Part shown: positions 41,406 to 50,263 of the stretch, in pieces | How the letters are laid out: each line of letters opens with the position of its first letter | Numbering within the stretch: the stretch's first letter is position 1 | Assembly (NCBI GenBank): GCA_963801255.1 | Contig: CAWDEC010000008.1 | Span: forward strand, 62,001-126,000 | DNA from: JAICXG01 sp963801255 | Lineage (GTDB): Bacteria > Verrucomicrobiota > Verrucomicrobiia > Chthoniobacterales > UBA10450 | Length of the DNA: 64,000 nucleotides | Direction: 5' to 3' | Notes under the pieces: generated by a model | Told to the model about the DNA's origin: nothing | The model's input: the letters and a program-made list of their open reading frames with translations, nothing else | Database searches by the model: none | Made by a program: the position numbers and the translations under genes

Positions 41406-42113
41406 TTAACTGCGGCGATCGCGCACCGAGAGCAACCAAAGAAGGTTGCCTAGGGTCGCGATGAATGCAGCCACATAGGTCCATGCCGCGGCGTTCAGCA
41501 CTTGGTTCACTCCAGCAGTTTCGTTCCCCTGCTGAATAATGCCCATCTGTTGCAGGATGATTTTTGCGCGATGTGAAGCGTCGAACTCCACCGGTAGCGT
41601 GATGAGTTGGAAAACAAGCAGCGCAAGATAGCAATAGATACCAATCGTGATAAGCCCGGTGATGTGAAAAAAGAGACCGCCGAGAATCGCGAATGGCAGG
41701 ATGCGTGAAGCAATGCCGGTAAGCGGCACAATCGCCATGCGCGCCTTGAGAGGTGCATATGCGCGTGCGTGCTGAATGGCGTGACCGGTTTCATGCGCCG
41801 CAATACCGAGAGCTGCGACCGACGGCGTGTTGTAAACATTGCTCGAAAGACAGAGCCGTTTCTTCGTCGGATCGTAATGATCGCCGAGGTAATCGTTGAT
41901 CTCGAGCACTTCGACGTCACGGATGTTGGCGGCCTGCAAAATCTCACGAGCGGCTTCCGCGCCGGTGATATTTGATGTGGCGGGGACGGCCCCCCATTTG
42001 CGAAAAGCGCCGCTCACTCGGAATTGCGCCCACAGACCGATGATGAGCGGGATGCCGATAAGAATCAGATAATTCGACGAGAAGAGCCCGCCGTAACCGT
42101 AGGGTGCGTACAT
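41406..42113 (-). CDS. zinc metallopeptidase of the YugP family
   Basis: 235 residues. An N-terminal membrane anchor (NYLILIGIPLIIGLWAQF), the zinc motif HETGH (107-111) in GIAAHETGHAIQHA, and further membrane segments near 140 and 220 are typical of YugP. Downstream, VEFDASHRAKIIL carries the third metal ligand. Its role is poorly known; a membrane-quality-control function is inferred. It lies 2 bp before the ECF sigma gene in the same direction, so the two are probably co-transcribed. Confidence 0.88.
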   Translation of the reverse strand: MYAPYGYGGLFSSNYLILIGIPLIIGLWAQFRVSGAFRKWGAVPATSNITGAEAAREILQAANIRDVEVLEINDYLGDHYDPTKKRLCLSSNVYNTPSVAALGIAAHETGHAIQHARAYAPLKARMAIVPLTGIASRILPFAILGGLFFHITGLITIGIYCYLALLVFQLITLPVEFDASHRAKIILQQMGIIQQGNETAGVNQVLNAAAWTYVAAFIATLGNLLWLLSVRDRRS

Positions 42114-42224
42114 GTGTGGTCGGAGAAAAGTATCCTTCGATTAGACGCTCGAGTGCATCCCGCGTTCATTTTCGCACCGGTGTTCGAGGATGGGCATGAT
42201 CGTTAGCCGGTAAATGGCGACCGC

Positions 42225-43355
42225 TCATACCTCGAGTCGATTTTCAAATCGGGAGAGCATGCGAATGCCGCTTTTCGTGATTGCGACGACGTCTTCCGTG
42301 CGAACGCCGCCGAGTCCCGGGTAATACAAACCCGGCTCGACCGTCAGCACCTGCCCGACTTTGAAAATGGTTTTCTGAAAACGCGGATATTCATGAATTT
42401 CGAGTCCAAGGCCGTGACCGGTGCCGTGAAAAAATCCAGTCTGTCGTCCTTTGCGTAATTCAGTTGGATAGCCATGATCGGTGAAATATTTTTTGATCTC
42501 TTCGTGCAATTCCAGGCCGTCGACTCCGGGTTTCATCTTCTTGAGCGCGAGCGCCTGACCTTCGTTCACAGTTTCCCAAAGTTGCCGCTGCTCGTCGCTC
42601 GCACGCCCGCGTAAGATCGTTCTTGTCAGGTCGCCGTAGTAACCGCTTGCGGCGGAGCGAGGGAATATGTCGAGAATGATCAGGCTATTGGCTTTCAACG
42701 GTCCATGCCCGCGTTCGTGCGGGTCGCACGCTTGATCGCCACCCGCGACAATCGTGTTCGCCGGCAGTCCGCCCGCCCGTAGAACCGCCGTATCAATTTC
42801 CGCGCGCAAGACCTCTGAGGTGAGATCGGCGCCGTGCCATTGCAGCTTCTGCGCTTTGCCCGGCGTCGATTGTTTAACTACCTCAATCCCGCGGGCCATA
42901 CCGGCTTCGGTGATCTCGAGCGCCTTCCGCATCAGTCGCAATTCCGCGTCCGACTTCGCTTCCCGCTCCGGCCAAAAGAGGCCATTCGTTGGTTGCAGCC
43001 GGATGTTCTTCGCCTCCAGTTCTCGCGCATAACCTAACGGAAAGTTGGACGGCACGATCGCCGAACGGATTTTTCGTTTCGTTAGGAAGTGGGCCAGCAC
43101 TTTTTCGTAGGTCGGCGCTTTCCTGCTGTTCCCCTGCACCTCTCTCTCAAACTGGCTGTAGGGTAGAAATTCATCTGCCTGCGCCTGTTTGCGGCCGCGA
43201 TCGATCTCGAGATCACTCAGAACCAGAGTGCGTTTACCGTTCTGCTCGAGAAAAATAAACGGGTCGGGCGCAAAGAACCTCGTAGCGTAAAACATGTCGG
43301 CATCGTTCTCACTCGCCGCGACAATCAGACGGGTTTTGAGTTTAGTGGATTTCAT
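42225..43355 (-). CDS. M24 family Xaa-Pro-type aminopeptidase
   Basis: 376 residues. The C-terminal pita-bread domain has the five metal ligands in order: Asp in LIILDIFPRS, Asp in YYGDLTRTIL, His in FFHGTGHGLGLEIHE, Glu in LTVEPGLYYPG and Glu in GVRTEDVVAI. The N-terminal creatinase-like domain (DMFYATRFFAPDPFIFL) is about 140 residues. It removes N-terminal residues next to proline or acts as a dipeptidase in the cytosol. Monocistronic, 64 bp downstream of the ABC transporter gene. Confidence 0.9.
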   Translation of the reverse strand: MKSTKLKTRLIVAASENDADMFYATRFFAPDPFIFLEQNGKRTLVLSDLEIDRGRKQAQADEFLPYSQFEREVQGNSRKAPTYEKVLAHFLTKRKIRSAIVPSNFPLGYARELEAKNIRLQPTNGLFWPEREAKSDAELRLMRKALEITEAGMARGIEVVKQSTPGKAQKLQWHGADLTSEVLRAEIDTAVLRAGGLPANTIVAGGDQACDPHERGHGPLKANSLIILDIFPRSAASGYYGDLTRTILRGRASDEQRQLWETVNEGQALALKKMKPGVDGLELHEEIKKYFTDHGYPTELRKGRQTGFFHGTGHGLGLEIHEYPRFQKTIFKVGQVLTVEPGLYYPGLGGVRTEDVVAITKSGIRMLSRFENRLEV

Positions 43356-43419
43356 ATTTGTAGAGCGGGCGTGACGCCTGCCGTGAACGTTCGAATAATC
43401 CGGACGGATTGCCCGGCAA

Positions 43420-46400
43420 TCAATTCCTTCGCACTTTCAACTGCCGGCGCAAGATCCAGTGCAGGAGCGCCAGAAGGAAAAGACTCGAGGCGATGAGGAC
43501 ACTGCCATTGAATGTCAAAACGCTGATCGATTCTCCAAAGTAGCGTTTCTGCGCGCCGAAGAAAACGTTGGGTTTCCCACCCCGGCGATAGTCGTTTTGC
43601 TCCATCTCCGCGTTTGCCGTCAGATCGGAAATTTTCTGGTTCACGTAAAGCTTTTCGGCCGTCACGGGGCCGTTCGCATTTTGAAAGGCATTGCGGTCAA
43701 AAGTCATCTTGCCGCTAAGGACGCGATCGATAAGCGCAAGGTATTGATCCAGCTCGCGGGTGTCGCGCGCGGCGACGCCGGAAAGGACGGCGAGGGCTTC
43801 TTTTAGGTCGTCGAGCCGTTTCTCATCTCCCGGTTTCGATTCGTGCCGCGCAACGATTTCATCGATCTGGCGTTGCGCCTCATCCTGTCTTTTCGTTAGG
43901 GGGTTCAGTTTTGCCTGCGCTACTACCAGTTCCTCATAGGACCAGCGCATGGCAACGAACTCGCAGATGAACGGCACCTGTAGCCGGCTGTCCATTTTTT
44001 TCGCTTCGTCACTGTCCGGATGCTCGGAAAAGAAGCGCGAGAGAGTGTGGAGAAAATCAAGGTTGCGGTTCATGTCCTCGTATTTGATGAGCGCGCCGCC
44101 CATGATGATCTGGGGGATGAGGACGAGCGGCACGATGTTGGCTGCGGTTTTGGGATCAGATACGAGGGAAGAGACGATCAGCCCTAACGAGACACCGCTC
44201 ATGGCGGTCATAAAAACAATGGCGAGGTAGGGCCCGAACATGCCGCGGATTTCAAGGACGTAGTTGCCGATGACAATAAAGAGAACGCATTGAATGAGGG
44301 CGAATACGCCCAACGACGCCACCTTGGCAAAGACGTAATAAACCAGCCGGACGTTAAGATTCCGCTCGCGTTGCAGGATAACGCGATCGCGGATGATATC
44401 GTCAGCACTGTTCGTTAGGCCAAGGAACATCGTGACGATGAGGGTGAGGAAAAGGAAAGTCGGGATGTGATAGGCGGAAGCGAAATCGTAATGACCGCTA
44501 TCCGAATAACGCAGGATGGTGGCGACGAGAAGCGCGAGCACAGGCGCGACGCCGATGGTGATGACGAGGTTGGCGCGATTGCGCATTTTGCTCGTGAAGG
44601 CGCGGCGCATGAGGGTGCGAAATTGCGTCCATTCATCGCGCCAGCGAATTTTCTCCCGACGTTCGCTGGCAGGCGCCGGCGGTGCAGGGAGTGCGGGATC
44701 GTGCCGCAGCGGAACGTGTTTAACGTCCTGGATGAGACGAAAGGCTTCATATTTGTCCCGCCAGAATTCGGGCGAATAACGACGCGCCGGGGTTAACTGT
44801 CCACGGTTGTTCTCCTCGTAGATAATATCGCCGCTCAGATCGCGCAGCGGCGTTTCCAGCACGTCAAAAATGAATTCAGGTCGCGTCGTCCCGCAGGATG
44901 GACAGGCGCCGAGGTCTGCTCCGAATTGATGCTGATGCTCCGCCTCTGCAAAATATCGCAGCATGTCGGTCGGGGTGCCGAAGAAGACGAGGCGCCCGCC
45001 TTTATCAAGAAGGATCGCCTTGCTAAACATCTGGAAAATTTTCGAGCTCGGCTGGTGGATCGTGACAATGACGATCTTGTTGTGCGACATGCCACGAATG
45101 ATCTCGATGACATGCTCAGAGTCCTTCGAGGACAAACCGGAGGTCGGTTCATCGAAGAGATAAACGTCGGCGGAGCCAATCATATCGAGACCGATGTTGA
45201 GGCGCTTGCGCTCCCCGCCACTTAGAGTTTTTTTCACTGCGCTGCCGACGATGCTGTCGCGGCGCTCGCTCAAACCGAGTTCGATTAGCTTACCTTCCAG
45301 GCGCCGTGTGCGGTCGCGCCGTGAGAGATGTGGCGAACGAATGGCAGCGGCGAACTGCAAGTTCTCGCCAATCGTGAGGTGCTCGTCGAAGGCGTCATCC
45401 TGCGGGATATAGCTAACGTAGCGCTTGAGTGCGTCCAGGTTTTCGTAGAGCGGCTGGCCATTGAGCAGGATCTCGCCATGCGACGATTGCAATTGTCCGC
45501 CCAGTACCTTGAGCAGCGTGCTCTTTCCCGATCCGCTCGCGCCCATCACGCACACCATTTCCCCGCGACTCAGCCCAAAACTGATGCCTTCTAGAGCAGC
45601 TAGGTTGTTCGTGAAGCGGTGATTGACGTCGACCACCTCAAGTGTGCGAATGATGTTGCGTTCTTCCTCGATGATTCGCTCGGAAAAGTTGCAGCGCAGA
45701 AATTGCCCAACGTCGATACGGATGGTGTCGCCATCTTCCAGCGGTGCGGTCGTACGCACTGGCGTCTCACCAACCATGATGGGGCGATCGGCCTCGAGCA
45801 CTTCAAGAACGCCGACCCGCTTGTCGTAGTCGCAGGATATCTTGAGCAAAACATCGCCCGCAGTACCCGGGGAAAGAAGAATGTCGTCTTCTTCGAGCAA
45901 GCTCGGATTATTCGAGACGAGATATTCCGACTTGGACGCCTTAAGTTGAAATCGTCCGCCTAGCGCCCGCGCACGCCGTCGCAGATCGGAGAGATCCATC
46001 TCGGTGTCGTTGTGGAAAACGATCCGATCGTCGAGGACCGCATCGACTTCCGTGTAGGCCTTGAGCGCCACGCCGTTAAGCTTGGCGCGGACGTCGCGCA
46101 GCGCCTTTACATGAACCTTCAGGCCAAAGGTTACTTCGAGCGCGCTCTCGCGCGATCGCGAACGTTCAAGTTCGACTTCGTCGGAATCGCGATTGACCCG
46201 CACGAAAATTTGCGGGAGCGAGACATTTTTCTTCGCGTTGAAATACGTCGCGAGATCCTGAAACGAAAGCACGTTATCGCCGATCAGGACGCGTTGACCC
46301 GAATAAATTCGGCAAAAACCACCACGCACCAATGGGCGACCGCGTACCGAAACCGGTTGCGCGCTGTAATTCTTGAGAAGGATCAGATCGTGATAACGAA

Positions 46401-47031
46401 AGGCGAGCAGCCGATCGTGCCCGGTCAGACTCTTAAGGATGACGTCAGACTGGCCGTTGGGCCCAAACGAGATTACTTCCAGCGGCGACGCGCCGCGCTG
46501 ATAAATCTGGTGGTCGGAATCTTCGGAAGCGTTGAGCTGATAGACGATATCGATTGCTTGCGCCGCCATACCAAGCTGCGACATGAAAGAGTAAAACGCG
46601 ACGACCTGATCTTGCTTTAGGCCAGCCTGGGAGATGAGGTCGTAAAGCTGCACGCCGAGCATGATCTTGCGATCGGGGCTGAGAGAGGCCGCCAGCTTTT
46701 GCGCCATGGCGGACAGATCCTGCTGTTCGTAAAGCGCCTGACGGAAAAGTTTGCGGAGCTCGGAGTAAACCGCCTCGGGATAATCGTAACGCAGAAAGCC
46801 TAACGAAGAGTCGATTTCCTCCTCCAACAAAACGCCGTCGGCCTTGGAAAAACTCGCCAGCACCTGAATGAGCACCGGGAGAAGGTTTGGTCCCTCGGCC
46901 ACGCTGCGCGGCTTACGCATCGCACGGCGCATCCAAAGCTGCCCGCGCCTCCGAAGACGGTAGGCAAAGGGAGTCACGCGCTGGACAGCCCGATCGATTC
47001 TATCTGCGATATTTGAGACCGTTTCCGACAT
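43420..47031 (-). CDS. ABCG-type transporter fused to TerB-like and FHA-like domains
   Basis: 1203 residues. Residues about 45-170 are a helical TerB-like domain (VLIQVLASFSKADGVLLEEE). About 180-470 hold beta-rich FHA-like segments ending DGDTIRIDVGQFLRC. The ATPase follows, with Walker A MGASGSGKSTLL, signature LSGGERKRLNIGLD and Walker B VYLFDEPTSGL of the ABCG subfamily. A CPSC-type pair (GACPSCGTTRPEF) follows it. The permease part has six membrane segments near 850-1030 and at the C-terminus, with a long charged loop between the last two. Substrate unknown. This architecture recurs in Bacteroidota and Verrucomicrobiota. Divergent from ftsH. Confidence 0.85.
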   Translation of the reverse strand: MSETVSNIADRIDRAVQRVTPFAYRLRRRGQLWMRRAMRKPRSVAEGPNLLPVLIQVLASFSKADGVLLEEEIDSSLGFLRYDYPEAVYSELRKLFRQALYEQQDLSAMAQKLAASLSPDRKIMLGVQLYDLISQAGLKQDQVVAFYSFMSQLGMAAQAIDIVYQLNASEDSDHQIYQRGASPLEVISFGPNGQSDVILKSLTGHDRLLAFRYHDLILLKNYSAQPVSVRGRPLVRGGFCRIYSGQRVLIGDNVLSFQDLATYFNAKKNVSLPQIFVRVNRDSDEVELERSRSRESALEVTFGLKVHVKALRDVRAKLNGVALKAYTEVDAVLDDRIVFHNDTEMDLSDLRRRARALGGRFQLKASKSEYLVSNNPSLLEEDDILLSPGTAGDVLLKISCDYDKRVGVLEVLEADRPIMVGETPVRTTAPLEDGDTIRIDVGQFLRCNFSERIIEEERNIIRTLEVVDVNHRFTNNLAALEGISFGLSRGEMVCVMGASGSGKSTLLKVLGGQLQSSHGEILLNGQPLYENLDALKRYVSYIPQDDAFDEHLTIGENLQFAAAIRSPHLSRRDRTRRLEGKLIELGLSERRDSIVGSAVKKTLSGGERKRLNIGLDMIGSADVYLFDEPTSGLSSKDSEHVIEIIRGMSHNKIVIVTIHQPSSKIFQMFSKAILLDKGGRLVFFGTPTDMLRYFAEAEHQHQFGADLGACPSCGTTRPEFIFDVLETPLRDLSGDIIYEENNRGQLTPARRYSPEFWRDKYEAFRLIQDVKHVPLRHDPALPAPPAPASERREKIRWRDEWTQFRTLMRRAFTSKMRNRANLVITIGVAPVLALLVATILRYSDSGHYDFASAYHIPTFLFLTLIVTMFLGLTNSADDIIRDRVILQRERNLNVRLVYYVFAKVASLGVFALIQCVLFIVIGNYVLEIRGMFGPYLAIVFMTAMSGVSLGLIVSSLVSDPKTAANIVPLVLIPQIIMGGALIKYEDMNRNLDFLHTLSRFFSEHPDSDEAKKMDSRLQVPFICEFVAMRWSYEELVVAQAKLNPLTKRQDEAQRQIDEIVARHESKPGDEKRLDDLKEALAVLSGVAARDTRELDQYLALIDRVLSGKMTFDRNAFQNANGPVTAEKLYVNQKISDLTANAEMEQNDYRRGGKPNVFFGAQKRYFGESISVLTFNGSVLIASSLFLLALLHWILRRQLKVRRN

Positions 47032-47162
47032 TAGATGGCAGGAGCGAAATTTATTACGTGCTGCGGTAGGTGCAATGCGGCGGCCCGAGTCCTGCTATTT
47101 TGCAATGGCAGAGGCCTCATGATACTTTTCGCGCTCGTGCTTTTGATAGCGTAGCATTTTCC

Positions 47163-49202
47163 ATGGCCCAGCCCGATCGCAACTCGCAAAAGGATAGCAA
47201 AAGAGGCGGCGACCCAAATTTCAATTGGCGCGGCGTGATTCTTTTTGCGATCGCCTTTGCCCTCATCGGTCTGGCCCTGCTTTTCCGGGGCAGCGCAGGC
47301 TACGGTACTGAGGAAGACGTGCCTTACAATCGGTTCCTCGAATTGCTCGCGCATCATCAGGTCGTGAACGATCCCAAGTTCCCGCTTCGACTTGTGGTCG
47401 AGGAGGGGCGCCCGACCCAGACGATTCGTGGTGCTTACACACGGGCCGGCGTGGGTAACTCGCCCGAGCAGCAGGTGCCATTTCGCACCACGATTTATTT
47501 GAATTTCACGACGGATCTCCAGGAGAAATTGGCGGCTGCAAACATGCCTATCGCCATCCGGACGGAGTCGAATTTTCTGGCTCAGGCGGTGGTTGGCTTT
47601 ATTCCGATCGCGCTTTTCCTGTTGATTCTCTATTTCCTGTTTCGACAGCAAATCCGCATGGCGGGCAAGGGAGCCCTTAACTTTGGGAAATCGAAGGCGC
47701 GCATGTTGGCGCGGGATAAAAACAAGATCACCTTTCGCGATGTCGCCGGTGTCGAGGAGGCGAAGGATGAGGTGCAGGAATTAGTCGAGTTCCTGCGCGA
47801 TCCGAAGAAGTTTCAAAAACTTGGCGGTCGCATTCCCAAGGGAGTACTCCTTGTTGGCCCGCCTGGAACAGGCAAGACGTTGCTCGCTCGCGCCATCGCT
47901 GGCGAAGCCGACGTGCCGTTCTTCTCCATCAGCGGCTCTGATTTCGTCGAAATGTTTGTCGGAGTCGGTGCGAGCCGGGTTCGCGATATGTTTGAACAGG
48001 GAAAAAAATCCGCGCCCTGTATTATTTTCATTGATGAAATTGACGCGGTTGGTCGCCATCGCGGTCATGGAGTCGGCGGCGGTCACGACGAACGCGAACA
48101 GACGCTGAATGCGTTGCTCGTGGAGATGGACGGTTTCGATACGCAGGAAGGCGTAATCATCATTGCCGCGACTAACCGGCCCGACGTGCTCGACCCGGCA
48201 CTTTTGCGACCCGGACGTTTCGATCGGCAGATCACCGTAAATCTGCCAGACGTCAAAGGGCGCGAAGAGATCCTGCGGGTCCATGCCAAAAAAGTGAAGC
48301 TAGCCGAAGGCGTCGATCTGGCTGTGGTTGCGCGTGGCACGCCCGGCTATTCGGGCGCGGAGCTGGCGAACGTGATCAATGAAGCGGCGCTGCTCGCGGC
48401 GCGCCGGGGCTTGCGTGGCATCACGCTTGCCGAATTGGAAGAGGCGCGTGACAAAGTTCGCTGGGGTAAAGAGCGCCGCAGCCTTGCCCTGAGCGAGAAA
48501 GAAAAAACCAACACCGCTTATCACGAAGCCGGGCACGCGCTCTTACTCGAGTTACTCGAGAACACGGAGCCGCTGCACAAAGTTACCATTATTCCTCGTG
48601 GCCCATCGTTAGGCTCGACGATGTGGTTGCCGTTGGAAGACAAGTACACCCAGCGCCGCAACGAGCTTATTGACAGTCTTGTCGTGAGCATGGGTGGACG
48701 CGTGGCGGAAGAGATTGTTTTCGGCGACGTGACAAGTGGCGCGCGCGGCGACATCCAGATGGCGACGCGTCTTGCCCGCAAAATGGTCTGCGAATGGGGC
48801 ATGAGCGAGCACATGGGCATGGTCGAGTACGGCGAACACGAGGACTATGTATTCCTCGGCCGGGATATTTCACGTGCTCGCGACTACAGCGAAGCGACCG
48901 CGGAGCAGATCGATCGCGAAGTGCGCAAGCTGGTGGACGACGCCTATACGCGTGCGACTGATCTCCTGAGCAAGAACCGCGACAAATTGGAGATAATTGC
49001 CAAAGCGCTTTTGGAGTATGAGACCCTCGATGGTTCGCAGATCCGCGAAATCATCGAACACGGTCAAATGTTGCATCCGCCCGGTCCGCCTTCCAAGCCG
49101 GGAGACCCGAAGCTCACGCCCGAAAAACCGCCTAAGCAAGTGGTGGTCGCTCCCGAGGTAACTCCTCCGCTCCCGGGTGGCCTGAGTGGCGCACCGGCCT
49201 AG
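47163..49202 (+). CDS. ftsH: ATP-dependent zinc metalloprotease FtsH
   Basis: 679 residues from the ATG at 47163 (MAQPDRNSQKDSKRGG); the open frame begins 31 codons earlier without family resemblance. Two membrane segments (VILFAIAFALIGLALLF and AVVGFIPIALFLLILYFLF) flank a periplasmic domain. The AAA+ module has Walker A GPPGTGKT, Walker B IIFIDEID, the pore loop FVEMFVGVGASR and the second region of homology RPDVLDPALLRPGRFD. The zinc motif is HEAGH. It degrades membrane and short-lived cytosolic proteins. The C-terminus is Pro-rich. Confidence 0.96.
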   Translation: MAQPDRNSQKDSKRGGDPNFNWRGVILFAIAFALIGLALLFRGSAGYGTEEDVPYNRFLELLAHHQVVNDPKFPLRLVVEEGRPTQTIRGAYTRAGVGNSPEQQVPFRTTIYLNFTTDLQEKLAAANMPIAIRTESNFLAQAVVGFIPIALFLLILYFLFRQQIRMAGKGALNFGKSKARMLARDKNKITFRDVAGVEEAKDEVQELVEFLRDPKKFQKLGGRIPKGVLLVGPPGTGKTLLARAIAGEADVPFFSISGSDFVEMFVGVGASRVRDMFEQGKKSAPCIIFIDEIDAVGRHRGHGVGGGHDEREQTLNALLVEMDGFDTQEGVIIIAATNRPDVLDPALLRPGRFDRQITVNLPDVKGREEILRVHAKKVKLAEGVDLAVVARGTPGYSGAELANVINEAALLAARRGLRGITLAELEEARDKVRWGKERRSLALSEKEKTNTAYHEAGHALLLELLENTEPLHKVTIIPRGPSLGSTMWLPLEDKYTQRRNELIDSLVVSMGGRVAEEIVFGDVTSGARGDIQMATRLARKMVCEWGMSEHMGMVEYGEHEDYVFLGRDISRARDYSEATAEQIDREVRKLVDDAYTRATDLLSKNRDKLEIIAKALLEYETLDGSQIREIIEHGQMLHPPGPPSKPGDPKLTPEKPPKQVVVAPEVTPPLPGGLSGAPA

Positions 49203-49411
49203 GCCGAGCTTCTCGTTCGCGTGTCAGCAATTGAAAGCCAATAGGGTTGGCGCGGATTGTCTCCTTTAAACCCTTCGGTCGCTCGCCTAACGAGAATAAG
49301 ATTAAGTGCTGCGAATAGCAGCCCAGGCGTTTGAGTCGCCATACTGCAACCGTGGATTGCCCCTTCGGCGTTGCGCAGTGGATAATTTTTGGATCCAGCG
49401 GATGCGTGGAC

Positions 49412-49744
49412 TTATTCCCGCCGCTGTTTTTCGACCAACGCTTTCAGCTGACGCTCCATCGTCTTGAAGGCGTCGTTGATGACTTTGCTTAATGGCTCGT
49501 GCATCTCGTGTTCGGCCTGACGCTCGTCGGCGACTAACTCGTGGCCCGGCGGCACTGTGAGATCGATTCGGACTCGGAATGGGTTGCCGGAATGCTGAGC
49601 GTGGTTGGGGTGCTCAACCACAACGTCGCAACGGCCAATGTGGTCACAAAATCGGTCGAGACGAGCGGCTTTGCTGCGAATGAGTTCGTCGAGCTGGTCG
49701 GATTTCTCAACACCGCGATACGAAATTTCCACAGGTAGCTTCAT
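49412..49744 (-). CDS. ribosome hibernation promoting factor / RaiA-like protein
   Basis: 110 residues with the short HPF fold (beta-alpha-beta3-alpha): VEISYRGVEKSDQLDELI, then DVVVEHPNHAQHSGNPFRVRI, VPPGHELVA and DAFKTMERQLKALVEK. Such proteins bind the 30S decoding centre and inactivate or pair ribosomes in stationary phase. The long C-terminal dimerisation domain is absent. About 20 bp downstream of the host-attachment-family gene, same strand. The 209-bp gap to ftsH holds one copy of the iterated word (49285-49293) and nothing else visible. Confidence 0.85.
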   Translation of the reverse strand: MKLPVEISYRGVEKSDQLDELIRSKAARLDRFCDHIGRCDVVVEHPNHAQHSGNPFRVRIDLTVPPGHELVADERQAEHEMHEPLSKVINDAFKTMERQLKALVEKQRRE

Positions 49745-49764
49745 ACGCCAGTATAGGCCGAAAA

Positions 49765-50226
49765 TCAGAGCGGCTGAAGGGAACGGAAATGCTCGGTCAA
49801 TTTTGAGGGTTCGGTGTTGACGAGATCGGATTTGACGTGCTCCACCACCCGATGCCGAAGCGATGCAGGCAGCAATTCCATGACCGAACCGTGAATCGAC
49901 GCTGGTGCGGCAAAAGACCAGCCTTCGGCCGCTTCCCGCCTCACAGCTTCTGCGATGTGCTCAGCCAGTTGCTTACAGATGCGACGATCGGTTTCCGTCT
50001 CGAGAGCGGTGCGCTCTGCGATAGCGTTGGCGTGACGGGCGGTGCCATCGCTGACGGCAAACCGGCCGGCCTGGTCGGTCAGCTTTTCGTCGTAATGGCC
50101 GTGGGCATCGATGATCTCGAAGGCCTGGACCAACTGCAGATTGGCGCCACGATTTGGTGTGTCGTTAACCCGATAAGCTTTTACTCCGCCGCGGTCGGCG
50201 ACAACGATGAGTGAAGTAGGTGCCAT
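49765..50226 (-). CDS. host attachment (Host_attach / baeRF-like) family protein
   Basis: 153 residues. It starts with SLIVVADRGGVKAYRVN, then has FAVSDGTARHANAIAERTAL and the C-terminal block HGSVMELLPASLRHRVVEHV. These are the marks of the family named after an Agrobacterium attachment protein and related to archaeal-type release-factor (eRF1-like) domains. A translation-linked or ribosome-rescue role is suspected for the superfamily and fits the neighbouring hibernation factor. The attachment role is not supported by anything here. Confidence 0.75.
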   Translation of the reverse strand: MAPTSLIVVADRGGVKAYRVNDTPNRGANLQLVQAFEIIDAHGHYDEKLTDQAGRFAVSDGTARHANAIAERTALETETDRRICKQLAEHIAEAVRREAAEGWSFAAPASIHGSVMELLPASLRHRVVEHVKSDLVNTEPSKLTEHFRSLQPL

Positions 50227-50263
50227 GACACATCTAGGTTCGCGCGCGGCAAACGATTTGCGC

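Noticed and set aside
49203..49411. Possible structured RNA between ftsH and the hibernation factor gene
   Set aside because: No tRNA fold, terminator with T-run or conserved motif could be traced; only a copy of the iterated word is clear.
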